The notes under the pieces were generated by a model. The model had not been told where the DNA came from. It saw only the letters and a list, made by a program, of their open reading frames with translations, and searched no databases. The position numbers were made by a program, and so were the translations under genes. A stretch of 64,000 nt of DNA, taken from NCBI GenBank assembly GCA_963848205.1, contig CAWKCV010000003.1:1-64000 (forward strand), in the 5' to 3' direction. The DNA is from BOG-908 sp963848205. GTDB lineage: Bacteria > Pseudomonadota > Alphaproteobacteria > Acetobacterales > Acetobacteraceae. Of this stretch, positions 24,768 to 33,552 are shown piece by piece (position 1 is the stretch's first letter; every line of letters begins with the position of its first letter).

Positions 24768-25670
24768 ATGCGAGAGGTCCGCTGTGCCTGGCCGGTCGGT
24801 GCTTGCCTGGGCGAAGGGCCAGTTTGGGTGGGGCCTGAGCGGGCATTGTGGTTCGTCGACATCAAAGGCCCAAGCATTCACCGGTTTGATCCCGCGACCG
24901 GACAGCAGAGCAGTTGGCACGCGCCGGATCAGGTGGGGTTCGTGCTGCCGCTGGACGACGGCGGCATGGTTGCGGGTTTGCCAGGCCGCCTTGCGCGCTT
25001 TACGCCGTCAACCGGTGCCTTCGAGCCTCTCGTTTCCTTGACGGATGAGCCCGCCGGCAACCGGCTAAATGATGCAACGGTTGATGTGGCCGGACGGCTC
25101 TGGTTTGGGTCGATGGATGATGCGGCGTCGCAAGCCAGCGGTGTCTTGTATCGCTGGGACGGCGACGGCAACCCGGTCTTACTCGATAGCGGCTTCATAA
25201 TTTCAAACGGACCGGCGCACGCTCCGGATGGCTCCAGGTTCTATCACACGGACTCCATCGGCCAGACGATCTACCAATACGACGTGACGGCTGATGGCGC
25301 GATCTATAACAAGCAGCCATTCATCAAGATCGAGGCAGCATCCGGCGTGCCAGATGGCACCATCGTCGATGCGGAGGGCTGCCTTTGGACAGCGTTATAC
25401 GGTGGTTCATGCGTGCGCCGTTACAGCCCGGCCGGCGAATTGCTGGAGAGCGTTGCGCTTCCGTGCGCGCACGTGACCAAGATGGCTCTTGGCGGCCCGA
25501 ACATGACAACCGCTTTCGTCACAACTGCACAACCACTGGTAACTGACTGCAATCTCGGCGAACCGTCCTTTGCTGGAGGCTTATTCGTTTTTGAGGCCGA
25601 TGTGCCTGGTCTGCCGAGCGTCGCGGCGCGTGTGCCGATGCGCCCAACACCGTCAAGGATAACAAGATGA
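24768..25670 (+). CDS. SMP-30/gluconolactonase-family sugar lactonase
   Basis: 300 residues from the ATG at 24768, preferred over an in-frame TTG two codons upstream. It is a six-bladed propeller that opens sugar lactones using one divalent metal. The metal glutamate is in CLGEGPVWVG, and further ligands are in GNRLNDATVDVAGRLWFGSM and NGPAHAPDGSRFYHTDS. It follows the dehydratase and its stop overlaps the next start, so it hydrolyses the lactone made by the 1-dehydrogenase. Confidence 0.88.
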   Translation: MREVRCAWPVGACLGEGPVWVGPERALWFVDIKGPSIHRFDPATGQQSSWHAPDQVGFVLPLDDGGMVAGLPGRLARFTPSTGAFEPLVSLTDEPAGNRLNDATVDVAGRLWFGSMDDAASQASGVLYRWDGDGNPVLLDSGFIISNGPAHAPDGSRFYHTDSIGQTIYQYDVTADGAIYNKQPFIKIEAASGVPDGTIVDAEGCLWTALYGGSCVRRYSPAGELLESVALPCAHVTKMALGGPNMTTAFVTTAQPLVTDCNLGEPSFAGGLFVFEADVPGLPSVAARVPMRPTPSRITR

Positions 25671-26515
25671 AGCTGCTTCGCTATGGACCCAAGGGTCAGG
25701 AAAAGCCAGGCCTGATGGACCGGCAGGGTGTGGTGCGGGATCTGTCACCGCATGTTGCCGATATCGACGCCGCAATCATCTCCCAGGATGGGTTGCGCCG
25801 CTTGGGCGCGATCGATCCGACGAGCCTCGCGCCGGTCAATGCCACGCCCCGCTTGGGCGTACCCATTGCAGGCACGCGCAAGTTTGTTGCCATCGGTTTG
25901 AATTACGCCGACCACGCTGCTGAGTCCAATTTGCCGATACCGAGCGAGCCGATCGTCTTCAACAAATGGATTTCCTGTCTACAGGGAGCGAATGACGATG
26001 TGGTGCTGCCGCGCGGATCGGAAAAGAGCGATTGGGAGGTGGAGCTTGGCATCGTGATAGGCACTTCGGCCAGCTACGTGACTGAAGCACGCGCCATTGA
26101 TCATGTTGCCGGCTACATGGTGGTGAACGATGTGAGCGAGCGGTCATACCAACTGGAACGCGGCGGCACTTGGGACAAAGGCAAAGGCTGTGACACGTTC
26201 GGCCCGGTAGGACCTTGGCTGGTTACCGCCGACGAGGTGGCTGATCCGCAAAACCTCAATCTCTGGCTGGAACTGAACGGCCGTCGCGTTCAGGATGGCA
26301 ACACACGGACGATGATTTTTGGCGTGGCCAAAATCATCAGCTATCTAAGCGAATTCATGACTCTGGAGCCCGGTGATATCATCACCACCGGCACCCCGCC
26401 AGGTGTTGGGATGGGAATGAAGCCGCCGATCTTTCTCAAGCCAGGTGATCTGATGCGCGTCGGGATCGAGGGACTTGGTGTACAGACCCAATCGGTCAGA
26501 GCTTCACTGCGATGA
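25667..26515 (+). CDS. FAH-family hydrolase, likely 2,4-diketo-3-deoxy-sugar-acid hydrolase
   Basis: 282 residues with the fumarylacetoacetate hydrolase fold: FVAIGLNYADHAAES, SDWEVELGIVIG (metal Glu), VNDVSERSYQ, GPVGPWLVT and TGTPPGVGMGM. Members next to an SDR in sugar-acid operons (the L-rhamnose/L-fucose type of pathway) cleave 2,4-diketo-3-deoxy acids to pyruvate plus a hydroxy acid. That fits here because no aldolase or KDG kinase is present. Overlaps by four bases with genes on both sides. Confidence 0.82.
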   Translation: MKLLRYGPKGQEKPGLMDRQGVVRDLSPHVADIDAAIISQDGLRRLGAIDPTSLAPVNATPRLGVPIAGTRKFVAIGLNYADHAAESNLPIPSEPIVFNKWISCLQGANDDVVLPRGSEKSDWEVELGIVIGTSASYVTEARAIDHVAGYMVVNDVSERSYQLERGGTWDKGKGCDTFGPVGPWLVTADEVADPQNLNLWLELNGRRVQDGNTRTMIFGVAKIISYLSEFMTLEPGDIITTGTPPGVGMGMKPPIFLKPGDLMRVGIEGLGVQTQSVRASLR

Positions 26516-27246
26516 ACTCAGCCAGGTTTGCGGGCCAGGTTGCCGTTGTCACCGGAGGCGCCAGCGGCATCGGGCTTGCCACCGCCAAACGCATGGCGGA
26601 GGAGGGCGCAAAGGTCAGCATCTGGGACATTGACGAGGCGGTTGCGCGTCAAGCGGGCTTTGCGGCACACATTGCCACCGTAGATCAGTCTGATGCCGCG
26701 GCCACCATTGCCGCCGCCCGGGACGTGGTGGATCAACTCGGACGCCTCGACATCCTTGTTGTCAGCGCTGGCATCACTGGTCCGAATGTGTCTGTTGCGG
26801 ATTACCCGGATGAGGCGTGGCGGCGTGTCATTGAGATCAACCTGAACGGAACGTTTCATTGCAACAAAGCGGTCATCCCGTTCATGCAGCAACAGGGCTA
26901 CGGGCGGATTGTCAACGTGGCCTCCGTGGCAGGCAAGGAGGGCAATCCTAACGCTTCGGCCTATTCCGCCTCGAAAGCCGGTGTCATCGCGCTGACGAAG
27001 TCGCTCGGCAAGGAGCTGGCAAATACACCAATCACAGTGAACGCCGTGACGCCGGCAGCCGTCCGCACACCGCTGTTCGAACAGATGACGCAAGCCCATA
27101 TTGATTTCATGCTGTCAAAGATCCCGATGGGACGTTTTGGCAGCGTGGAAGAAGTGGCTGCCCTGATCTGCTGGATTGGCAGCCGGGAAGCGAGCTTTTC
27201 CACCGCTAACGTGTTTGACTGCACGGGCGGCCGCTCCACCTACTGA
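26512..27246 (+). CDS. SDR oxidoreductase, likely 2-keto-3-deoxy sugar-acid dehydrogenase
   Basis: 244 residues. Classical short-chain dehydrogenase: VTGGASGIGLATAKRM for the cofactor, NVASVAGKEGNP for Ser and AYSASKAGV for Tyr-x3-Lys. It should oxidise C4 of the 2-keto-3-deoxy acid to feed the FAH-type hydrolase, as in 2-keto-3-deoxy-L-fuconate dehydrogenase. Last gene of the operon. A strong hairpin follows its stop. Confidence 0.85.
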   Translation: MNSARFAGQVAVVTGGASGIGLATAKRMAEEGAKVSIWDIDEAVARQAGFAAHIATVDQSDAAATIAAARDVVDQLGRLDILVVSAGITGPNVSVADYPDEAWRRVIEINLNGTFHCNKAVIPFMQQQGYGRIVNVASVAGKEGNPNASAYSASKAGVIALTKSLGKELANTPITVNAVTPAAVRTPLFEQMTQAHIDFMLSKIPMGRFGSVEEVAALICWIGSREASFSTANVFDCTGGRSTY

Positions 27247-27248
27247 AG

Positions 27249-27272
27249 CCGCCGGGCAGGAGCGCCCGGCGG
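27249..27272. terminator. Hairpin between convergent operons
   Basis: CCGCCGGGC and GCCCGGCGG form a perfect 9-bp stem with a six-base loop, three bases after the SDR stop. No U-run follows on the plus strand. It may end both convergent transcripts, possibly with Rho. Confidence 0.5.
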
Positions 27273-27299
27273 GAAGGCTTCGTCACTGGCGTTTGTGCA

Positions 27300-28148
27300 T
27301 CAATATTCGAAAGTTTCCGCGAAGGTGTGGTAGGGCTGCGGGGGCACCGCATCCAGGCTCTGGCTCTTGTCGGTCCGGTAGGGGTTGTTCAGCACGGTGG
27401 CGGGCGCGTCCGGCTTCGGCATGAACACTGGTTTGCCGTCCTCACCGAAATACATCAGGTCGTTCGAGAACGGCTTATCCTGCGACTTTGAGGCGAAGGT
27501 GATCCAGTCCATGCCGTAAGGCGAACGGCTGACCTCAAAGCAGTGGAAGTGCCATATCTTCCACTGTCCGTCTTGTTTGAGGAAATCGATGCCGTATTTC
27601 AGTTGAATCGTGTGAGCCCAAACCTTTTTGCCGTTCACGATGCTGTTCGTGTACATGAACGGCGGCGTATGAGCCACTGACTCTGGCGTCGCAAGGCCGG
27701 ACTCCACGCCAGCGACAACCCAAAGACCCTTAGCGGTTTTGCCATCTTCCGCCACTTCGATCATCGGGTTGGCGGAATAGTGAAATACCAACTTGCCTGG
27801 TGGATGGGGACGGTCCTGGTGGTAGACCATGACACTTTGCCAGGTGTTATAGACGCCGTTGTTGCTGTATTGCGAGTGTATGCCTGGCGTGCCCTGCTTA
27901 ACCCAAAGCGCCGGTATCTGGCGGTCCTCGAACGCGCTATGCAGATACATGTAGCGACTGAAAAGGTTCTCGACCGCGCCACGGTCCTCAAGCCTTGTTA
28001 CGTGGTCGAGCAGGGTTTGCAGTTGCGCTTGCGTGATAGGCGCAGAGCCTGTGTCTCCGGTGTTGGCTGCCAACGCACAACCGGGTTGGCTGAGGAGAAC
28101 TGCAACCGGAACGGCAGCTAGCGCTCGGCATATATCGAGAAGTTTCAT
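27300..28148 (-). CDS. Exported NTF2/SnoaL-like protein
   Basis: 282 residues with a signal peptide (MKLLDICRALAAVPVAVLLS then GCALA). The mature part opens with a coiled-coil-like QAQLQTLLDHVTRLEDRGAV and has an NTF2-like cone fold: ENLFSRYMYLHSAFEDRQIP and KVWAHTIQLKYGIDFLKQDG, then WKIWHFHCFEVSRSPYG. Such proteins are often lyases, hydratases or isomerases of hydrophobic or glycosidic substrates. It is encoded upstream of no obvious partner except the ThuA-like gene 24 bases away on the same strand, so they may be one operon. Exact role unknown. Confidence 0.7.
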   Translation of the reverse strand: MKLLDICRALAAVPVAVLLSQPGCALAANTGDTGSAPITQAQLQTLLDHVTRLEDRGAVENLFSRYMYLHSAFEDRQIPALWVKQGTPGIHSQYSNNGVYNTWQSVMVYHQDRPHPPGKLVFHYSANPMIEVAEDGKTAKGLWVVAGVESGLATPESVAHTPPFMYTNSIVNGKKVWAHTIQLKYGIDFLKQDGQWKIWHFHCFEVSRSPYGMDWITFASKSQDKPFSNDLMYFGEDGKPVFMPKPDAPATVLNNPYRTDKSQSLDAVPPQPYHTFAETFEY

Positions 28149-28172
28149 ATCGGGAGCTCCTGGGCAAATGAT

Positions 28173-29120
28173 CTAGTTGAGCGGAAAGGCTTTTGCGTCG
28201 GTTGGCAATGGGATCGTCACGTCGCCGGTCGCCGCCCATTCCGTTCCGCGTAACAGCAAGGCATCCACGCCTGCAAAGCCAAGCGAAATCTCGTCATGCC
28301 CGATGGTGAAGGCGAAGACTCGGCCGGCCCCGTAGGTGACGGTCCAGATTGCCGGCTGGTCCGCATCCATCCCCTTCATCTTCTTGAGCTTTTCCGGTGT
28401 GTAAGCGGACGCAGGGTATTTCGGTCCGGCGAGCGCGGGTGCGTAGCTTGCCGAGGAGTCATGCGTGGTTGCGAGGACATGGATATTCGCCTTCGCATCA
28501 AAAGACATGTTCGAATACATGTCGTCGTTATAGGTCCAGATATAATCCCGCATGCCGCGCGTGATTGGATCGTTGTGGTCGATGATATGGAGCGGAAACG
28601 CGCCGGGCGGCGAACGGCGGCTTGTGGCCGGTTCCATGACGCCCCCCACCAGACGGCGATATTCGGGCCAGTTATAACCGAAGGTGAAGGAGGCGTGATA
28701 CACGACGAGCCCGCCGCCACCATGCACGTAGTCGAACAGCGCCTTCTCGGCCTCCGGAGACCACCTGTGCTCGTTCGCGTCGTCATACACCCAGCGGCTC
28801 GAATAATTGAGAAGAACCACGTTGAAGTCCTTCAATGTCGCAAGGTTGCCGTGATCGAAGTCCTCAATCACGCGCACGTCAAATCGTTTGCTGTCCTGGA
28901 AAATGCGCCGGATCGTTTCGTCCACGCCGGTCCAATCGTGCTCATAGCTGTTCCAGCCGCTGATGATGAGCACCTTGAGGCGCTTCTCCGACGGATCAAC
29001 TGGTATGGCGACCCGTTGCACCGTCTCCGGCGGCCGGTAGTCCGGATGGACGATCTTCTGCGCGAAAGCGGCAGATGTTGCGAGTATCAGGACAATGATC
29101 GGTGTGGCGAGGCGGGACAT
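28173..29120 (-). CDS. Exported ThuA-like protein
   Basis: 315 residues with a signal peptide (MSRLATPIIVLILATSAAFA). The ThuA fold is a glutamine-amidotransferase-like domain: LKVLIISGWNSYEHDW, FDYVHGGGGLVVYHASFTFG and WTVTYGAGRVFAFTIGHD. ThuA-like proteins go with 3-keto-glycoside metabolism, as thuA-thuB do in trehalose use. It heads the minus-strand pair with the NTF2-like gene. One of the seven AGAAC-N4-GTTCT-like sites (29188-29203) lies about 70 bases upstream. Confidence 0.82.
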   Translation of the reverse strand: MSRLATPIIVLILATSAAFAQKIVHPDYRPPETVQRVAIPVDPSEKRLKVLIISGWNSYEHDWTGVDETIRRIFQDSKRFDVRVIEDFDHGNLATLKDFNVVLLNYSSRWVYDDANEHRWSPEAEKALFDYVHGGGGLVVYHASFTFGYNWPEYRRLVGGVMEPATSRRSPPGAFPLHIIDHNDPITRGMRDYIWTYNDDMYSNMSFDAKANIHVLATTHDSSASYAPALAGPKYPASAYTPEKLKKMKGMDADQPAIWTVTYGAGRVFAFTIGHDEISLGFAGVDALLLRGTEWAATGDVTIPLPTDAKAFPLN

Positions 29121-29187
29121 CTTTGGTTGTTTCCGATCTCAAATGATACTTTTTGGGGGCCAAGGTCAGGTATCGATCAGGCACCAT

Positions 29188-29203
29188 TAGAACGGCCATT
29201 CTA
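29188..29203. promoter_or_regulatory. Palindromic operator, site 1 of the shared motif
   Basis: TAGAACGGCCATTCTA, 16 bases, one mismatch from perfect symmetry, upstream of the ThuA-like gene. It matches six other sites in this region. Confidence 0.6.
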
Positions 29204-29280
29204 TACTCGGATATTAATGAGCCATAAGGCTTGCAAGTCAAGCAACAAGAATGGCTTCTGCGAGGAAAACACAGGCAGCG

Positions 29281-31665
29281 TTATGGGTTCAAGCTTCCCG
29301 CTGGAATTTGCCGGCTGATCGCGGATGTGCGGATGAACACGGGTGGTGGCGGCTCGATCATCTGCCATCCATCCTGCCATATCTCGAAGGCGCGCTTCGG
29401 GAGGTCAACCGCAATGGAGCCAGATTCGCCCGGCTGTAGAGCGATCTTCGCGAAGCCGATGAGCGCAAGTTCCGGTGCTTCCCGGTAGACTTGCACGACT
29501 TCACTGCCCGCCACTTCGGAGGTATTCCGGATATTCACCGAAACGGTAGCGCCGTCGGAGACGGACCCGGTAAGCGTGGCCTCGGAAACCGCGAAGCTTG
29601 CGTAACCGAAACCTGCGCCGAAGGCGTGACGCGGGGTGATGTTCCTGGCGGACAGGCCGCGATATCCGATGAGTGTGGCTTCACTATAGTGCAGGTCGCC
29701 GTTCGCATCCGGTTGCAGCCTGAAGGCTGGGTAATCGTCCTCTCGCGCGGCAATCGTCACGGGCAAACGGCCACCCGGCTCCAGGTCACCTGCGATTACC
29801 GCGGCAAGCGCCGGGCCAAACTCCTGCCCGGGATACCACGTCAGCATGAGCGCAGGCGCGCGATCGTCCCAGCTCGTATCAAAAGCGTGTCCGACATTGG
29901 CGATAATTGCGGTGCGCGGGTTGGCGTCGGTTATCGCCTCGATCAGGCGGATCTGCTCGGCGGCCAGGTGCGTGTCCGTCCGGTCCTTGCTTTCCACGCT
30001 GGAGTCGGATGTTTCTCCTACAACGAGGATGACGGCATCGGCTTTTCGCGCGGCGTCTATGGCGCGTGACAGCATTGCCTTGGCAGAGTCCGGACCGCGC
30101 AGGCCATACCACAGGCCTTGCACGCGGGCCGGCGCGTAGCGGAATTCGATTACGATCGGCACAGTCTGGTTTGCTGTGAGAAAGATTTCTGCTTCGTCCG
30201 CGTCGCCGCGTTTCAGCTTGCCCATTGTGTCGGTCGCCGCGACTTCCTCGTCGCGCCGGAGAATTTCGGCGCCGCCGATGGTCATGCGAACGGCGCCGGT
30301 GCCACCAAGATAGACACGGTGCAGGCCGGATTGAGCGGGTGTATAAAGCCCGCTCGCCCGTATGGCGGCAGGTTTGGTGAACTGGCCCTGGTCGTGCACC
30401 CCAACGAACCAGACGAGGGAGTTCGTATCGCGCGTCTCGCTGCTTTGGGGTGCGCCGACCATGTCTTGCGTATCGAAATAGTCGATTGTCATGCCGCGGA
30501 CGGCGCCATCGCCGATGTCACGGCCGGGTTCGACAGGCATGTCGGGAAGCCGCGGCTGCGGGTCCACGCCTGGCTCGAAGAGGATGGTGGCGTGGCCGCC
30601 GTAGCGGGCGCGGATGGCGTCGATCGGCGAAACCACATCGGATTTGGCGGCAATTTTTGCGAAGGTGCCGCCCTGGTAGCAGGGCGATGCGGCGTTCGGG
30701 CCGATGACGGCTATGGTTTGGTAGCGCCCGGGAACGAGCGGCAACAGCTTGTCGTCGTTTTTCAGGAGCGTGAAGCCGGCTGCGCTCGCTTCCAGCAGAA
30801 GTCGGTCGGCTTCAGCCGCACTTGGCGGTGGCGTTTTGGCGCCGGTGAAGCGCCTTGCCGTGGCGGCAACGCGTGAGGCGGCATCGCGCAAGCGCGCGGG
30901 CTCGACCGCGCCGGAGGCGACCGCCCCGGCGGCTTTTGCGCCAAGGAACCTGGCGGGGCCTGGCATTTCCAGGTCCAGGCCGCCGGCGAGCGAGCCGATC
31001 GTGGAGTGCGTGCCGAACCAGTCGCTGATGAACGCGCCGGGGAAGCCCCATTCCTGCTTGCAGATGTCGGTGATCACGTGGCGGCTTTCTGCGCACCAGT
31101 CACCGTTGATGCGGTTATAGGCGGTAAGCAGGCCGGCGCAGCCGGCTTGGGCGGCGAGCTCAAATGGCAGCAAATAGACTTCGCGCAGCGTCCGCTCGTC
31201 CACCACTGCGTTCATCCGGTCGCGGTCCGTTTCGCTATCGTTGCAGACGAGATGTTTGGCGACCGCCCCCGTGCCGGTGGACTGCAAGCCGCGTATCCAC
31301 GCTGCGCCGAGCAGGCCGGTGAGCCAGGGGTCTTCTGAAAAATACTCGAAGGCACGGCCGGCGAGCGGGCTGCGCGCCAGGTTGATGTTGGGGGCGAGTA
31401 TAAGGTCGACGCCGCGCCGCACGGCGTCGCCGCCAACAAGGGCCCCGATGCGTGCCACAAGGGCGACGTCCCAGGAGGCGCCCAGCGCTGTGGGGCAGGG
31501 GGTGAGCAGGGACACGTCACGCTCGTCCACACGGCCGCTGGCGACGCCCATGGGGCCGTCCGCCATGGTGCAGGCAGGAACCCCGGACTCCTGGATGGCG
31601 GCGGTGCGCCACATCGCCGCGCCTGCGGTGAGTGTGGCCTGCTCGTCGGGCGTGGGGTCGCGCAT
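29281..31665 (-). CDS. Glycoside hydrolase family 3 with PA14 insert
   Basis: 794 residues. GH3 retaining beta-glycosidase: N-terminal barrel with VAKHLVCNDSETDRDRMNAV, the nucleophile Asp in GAFISDWFGTHS, a second domain starting near FTLLKNDDKLLPLVPG, a PA14-like insert (around SGLYTPAQSGLHRVYLGGTG) and a fibronectin III-like C-terminus (VSVNIRNTSEVAGSEVVQVY). No signal peptide is seen, so it may act in the cytoplasm after uptake. It follows the MFS gene on the same strand. It would release terminal beta-glucose or xylose from plant glycosides. Confidence 0.92.
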   Translation of the reverse strand: MRDPTPDEQATLTAGAAMWRTAAIQESGVPACTMADGPMGVASGRVDERDVSLLTPCPTALGASWDVALVARIGALVGGDAVRRGVDLILAPNINLARSPLAGRAFEYFSEDPWLTGLLGAAWIRGLQSTGTGAVAKHLVCNDSETDRDRMNAVVDERTLREVYLLPFELAAQAGCAGLLTAYNRINGDWCAESRHVITDICKQEWGFPGAFISDWFGTHSTIGSLAGGLDLEMPGPARFLGAKAAGAVASGAVEPARLRDAASRVAATARRFTGAKTPPPSAAEADRLLLEASAAGFTLLKNDDKLLPLVPGRYQTIAVIGPNAASPCYQGGTFAKIAAKSDVVSPIDAIRARYGGHATILFEPGVDPQPRLPDMPVEPGRDIGDGAVRGMTIDYFDTQDMVGAPQSSETRDTNSLVWFVGVHDQGQFTKPAAIRASGLYTPAQSGLHRVYLGGTGAVRMTIGGAEILRRDEEVAATDTMGKLKRGDADEAEIFLTANQTVPIVIEFRYAPARVQGLWYGLRGPDSAKAMLSRAIDAARKADAVILVVGETSDSSVESKDRTDTHLAAEQIRLIEAITDANPRTAIIANVGHAFDTSWDDRAPALMLTWYPGQEFGPALAAVIAGDLEPGGRLPVTIAAREDDYPAFRLQPDANGDLHYSEATLIGYRGLSARNITPRHAFGAGFGYASFAVSEATLTGSVSDGATVSVNIRNTSEVAGSEVVQVYREAPELALIGFAKIALQPGESGSIAVDLPKRAFEIWQDGWQMIEPPPPVFIRTSAISRQIPAGSLNP

Positions 31666-31705
31666 GCTGGGTGCCTTGCAGATGGGCGCGGTTCGCGGCG
31701 CGCGA

Positions 31706-32917
31706 TCAGGTGGTGGAGAGGTGCTTGGCGCGACTGCGGTCGGCGGCGACGAAAGCGACGGCGGCGGCAGCCAGGCCGCCCACCCCGGCGCACAGGAAGG
31801 CGCCGTGCATTGATCCGGTGAGCGTGCTGAGCTGATGGACGATCAGCGGGCTGGCGAACTGGCCGAGGAAGAAGCAGGTGCTCCAGGCGCCCATTCCGCG
31901 GCCGCGATGCTCGAACGGATATTTCGTCTGCGTCCAGGCGATGAGCGCGGGGACGGCCATGCCGGCACCGGTTTGCTGGATGGTGAGCACGGCGAGCGTG
32001 GGACGGTAGTCCGACAACGCGCCCATCAGCGCCAGCCCGGCCCCGAGCAGGAAGAACGACAAAGCGAGCTGGCGCGCATTGGCGGTGTTGCGCAACATCC
32101 AGAAGATATAGGCGCCGACGACGACGAAGAGCGTGGGCAGCGCTGTGAGCTGGCTGAGCGTGTCGGAGGAGACGATACCGGCTTCCTTGAACAACAGCCC
32201 GCCATTTATGATAAAAACATAGTAGAGCGTGGCCATCAGGAAGGTGACGGAACCAGTGAGTGCCACAGCCGGCCATGGGAACGGCGGCACGGTGCTGCGG
32301 CGGGAAAGCTCGGCCGCAGTGGCGCCGTCCTTCTTCGGTTCATAGAGCAGAGTGCGGGAGGCAAGAAAAACCGGGAAGCCCACCACGTAGATGAGGAAGG
32401 CACCGTTCCACATCAGCTTGGTAATGGAGCCGGACGCAAGAATAACAAGAATTGAGAGGAACGGTCCGATGATACCCTGGATGGACAGCCAGGCCCGGCG
32501 TTCGCGGTCGTTCCAGTAGTCCGCAATAAGTGTGTTGACGCTGGTCAGGATGAAGGCTTCGGACACGCCAAGCGCGAGGCGGCTGGCGAAGATGATGCTC
32601 AGCCCATGAAGGAACACCGGAGCAGTGCCAAGCACGCCATAGGCCAGGGTCGCCCAGATCAATGAGGTGCGCCGTCCAACCTTATCGGCTAGAACGCCCG
32701 CAAAGGGGGAAAGCAGGGCGATGCTCAACCCGGGCGCGGAGACCATGAGCGGGACCTCCCACATCGCATTCGGGTTTCCCGCAAAATGCCCGATCAAGGA
32801 GGGTACTGCGGGGAACATGGAAACGATGGCGAAGATCGGCAGGAAGCCGATGAGGACGACGGTGATTCCTTGCGGTACATGGGTGAGCGGCCCGTAGGGC
32901 CAAAGCCGCCTCAGCAT
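31706..32917 (-). CDS. MFS transporter
   Basis: 403 residues from the ATG at 32917 (MLRRLWPYGPLTHVPQ), chosen because GGGAGAG precedes it and the first membrane helix starts soon after. Twelve hydrophobic segments; the MFS loop 2-3 motif is GVLADKVGRRTSLIW. It probably imports a glycoside for the GH3 enzyme encoded 40 bases downstream on the same strand. A perfect AGAAC-N4-GTTCT palindrome lies about 40 bases upstream. Confidence 0.88.
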   Translation of the reverse strand: MLRRLWPYGPLTHVPQGITVVLIGFLPIFAIVSMFPAVPSLIGHFAGNPNAMWEVPLMVSAPGLSIALLSPFAGVLADKVGRRTSLIWATLAYGVLGTAPVFLHGLSIIFASRLALGVSEAFILTSVNTLIADYWNDRERRAWLSIQGIIGPFLSILVILASGSITKLMWNGAFLIYVVGFPVFLASRTLLYEPKKDGATAAELSRRSTVPPFPWPAVALTGSVTFLMATLYYVFIINGGLLFKEAGIVSSDTLSQLTALPTLFVVVGAYIFWMLRNTANARQLALSFFLLGAGLALMGALSDYRPTLAVLTIQQTGAGMAVPALIAWTQTKYPFEHRGRGMGAWSTCFFLGQFASPLIVHQLSTLTGSMHGAFLCAGVGGLAAAAVAFVAADRSRAKHLSTT

Positions 32918-32957
32918 TCCGAGCTCTCCCGCACATGCCGGTTCTGCGCCGACAAAA

Positions 32958-32973
32958 TAGAACTTCCGTTCTT
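32958..32973. promoter_or_regulatory. Palindromic operator, site 2 of the shared motif
   Basis: TAGAACTTCCGTTCTT contains a perfect AGAAC-N4-GTTCT palindrome. It sits between the MFS gene and the divergent DoxX-like gene. Confidence 0.6.
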
Positions 32974-33043
32974 GTTCGTAAGCGGCCTGTCTGGCAGTGT
33001 CAACGCCGGGAATTAGCGATCCGTCGCCGGAGGTTCGAGCATC

Positions 33044-33451
33044 TTGGCTTACCGCACTGCACAAATTACGGTTTTCGTTCTGCAATTGCTGCTTGCGCTG
33101 TTCTTCCTGTTCGTGGGCGGCATGAAGACGGCCGCGCCGATGGCAATGCTGCAACTGCATCATGCATGGGTCGCGAGCTTGCCGGTGGCGGTTGCGCGGC
33201 TCGTCGGCATCAGCGAACTATTGTGCGCTGCAACAATGATTCTCGGATTGTGCTGGCGCGGCGCGTTCTGGTGGTCCGGTATGGCGGCGTGGGCGCTGTT
33301 TGTGAACCAGATGGTCGCTGTGATTTCCCACGCGCTGCGCGGCGAGATCGCAATCTCCGGCGCGCAGAACTTACTCATTATTGGAGCGCTCGCTTGCGTT
33401 GCCGTGTTCCGCTGCGTCCGCTGGCACAGTTGTGTCTCAAGAGCCGATTGA
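33044..33451 (+). CDS. DoxX-like small membrane protein
   Basis: 135 residues from a TTG at 33044 with GGAGG upstream. Four hydrophobic helices in the DoxX arrangement: LLLALFFLFVGGMKTAAP, then LVGISELLCAATMILGL and further helices. These proteins are of uncertain function, sometimes linked to quinone or redox enzymes. Stands alone, divergent from the MFS gene. Confidence 0.75.
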   Translation: MAYRTAQITVFVLQLLLALFFLFVGGMKTAAPMAMLQLHHAWVASLPVAVARLVGISELLCAATMILGLCWRGAFWWSGMAAWALFVNQMVAVISHALRGEIAISGAQNLLIIGALACVAVFRCVRWHSCVSRAD

Positions 33452-33479
33452 AGCCTTGGTCGCAATGGACTTGACGTAA

Positions 33480-33495
33480 CAGAATAGCCGTTTTA
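33480..33495. promoter_or_regulatory. Palindromic operator, site 3 of the shared motif (degenerate)
   Basis: CAGAATAGCCGTTTTA fits the consensus AGAAY-N4-RTTCT with one deviation in the right arm. It is about 60 bases upstream of the TonB receptor start. Confidence 0.45.
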
Positions 33496-33552
33496 GAACC
33501 GACGGAATAGTCCGGCGTGCACAGCGCTCCGGCATAAAATCCGGGGGAGTAG

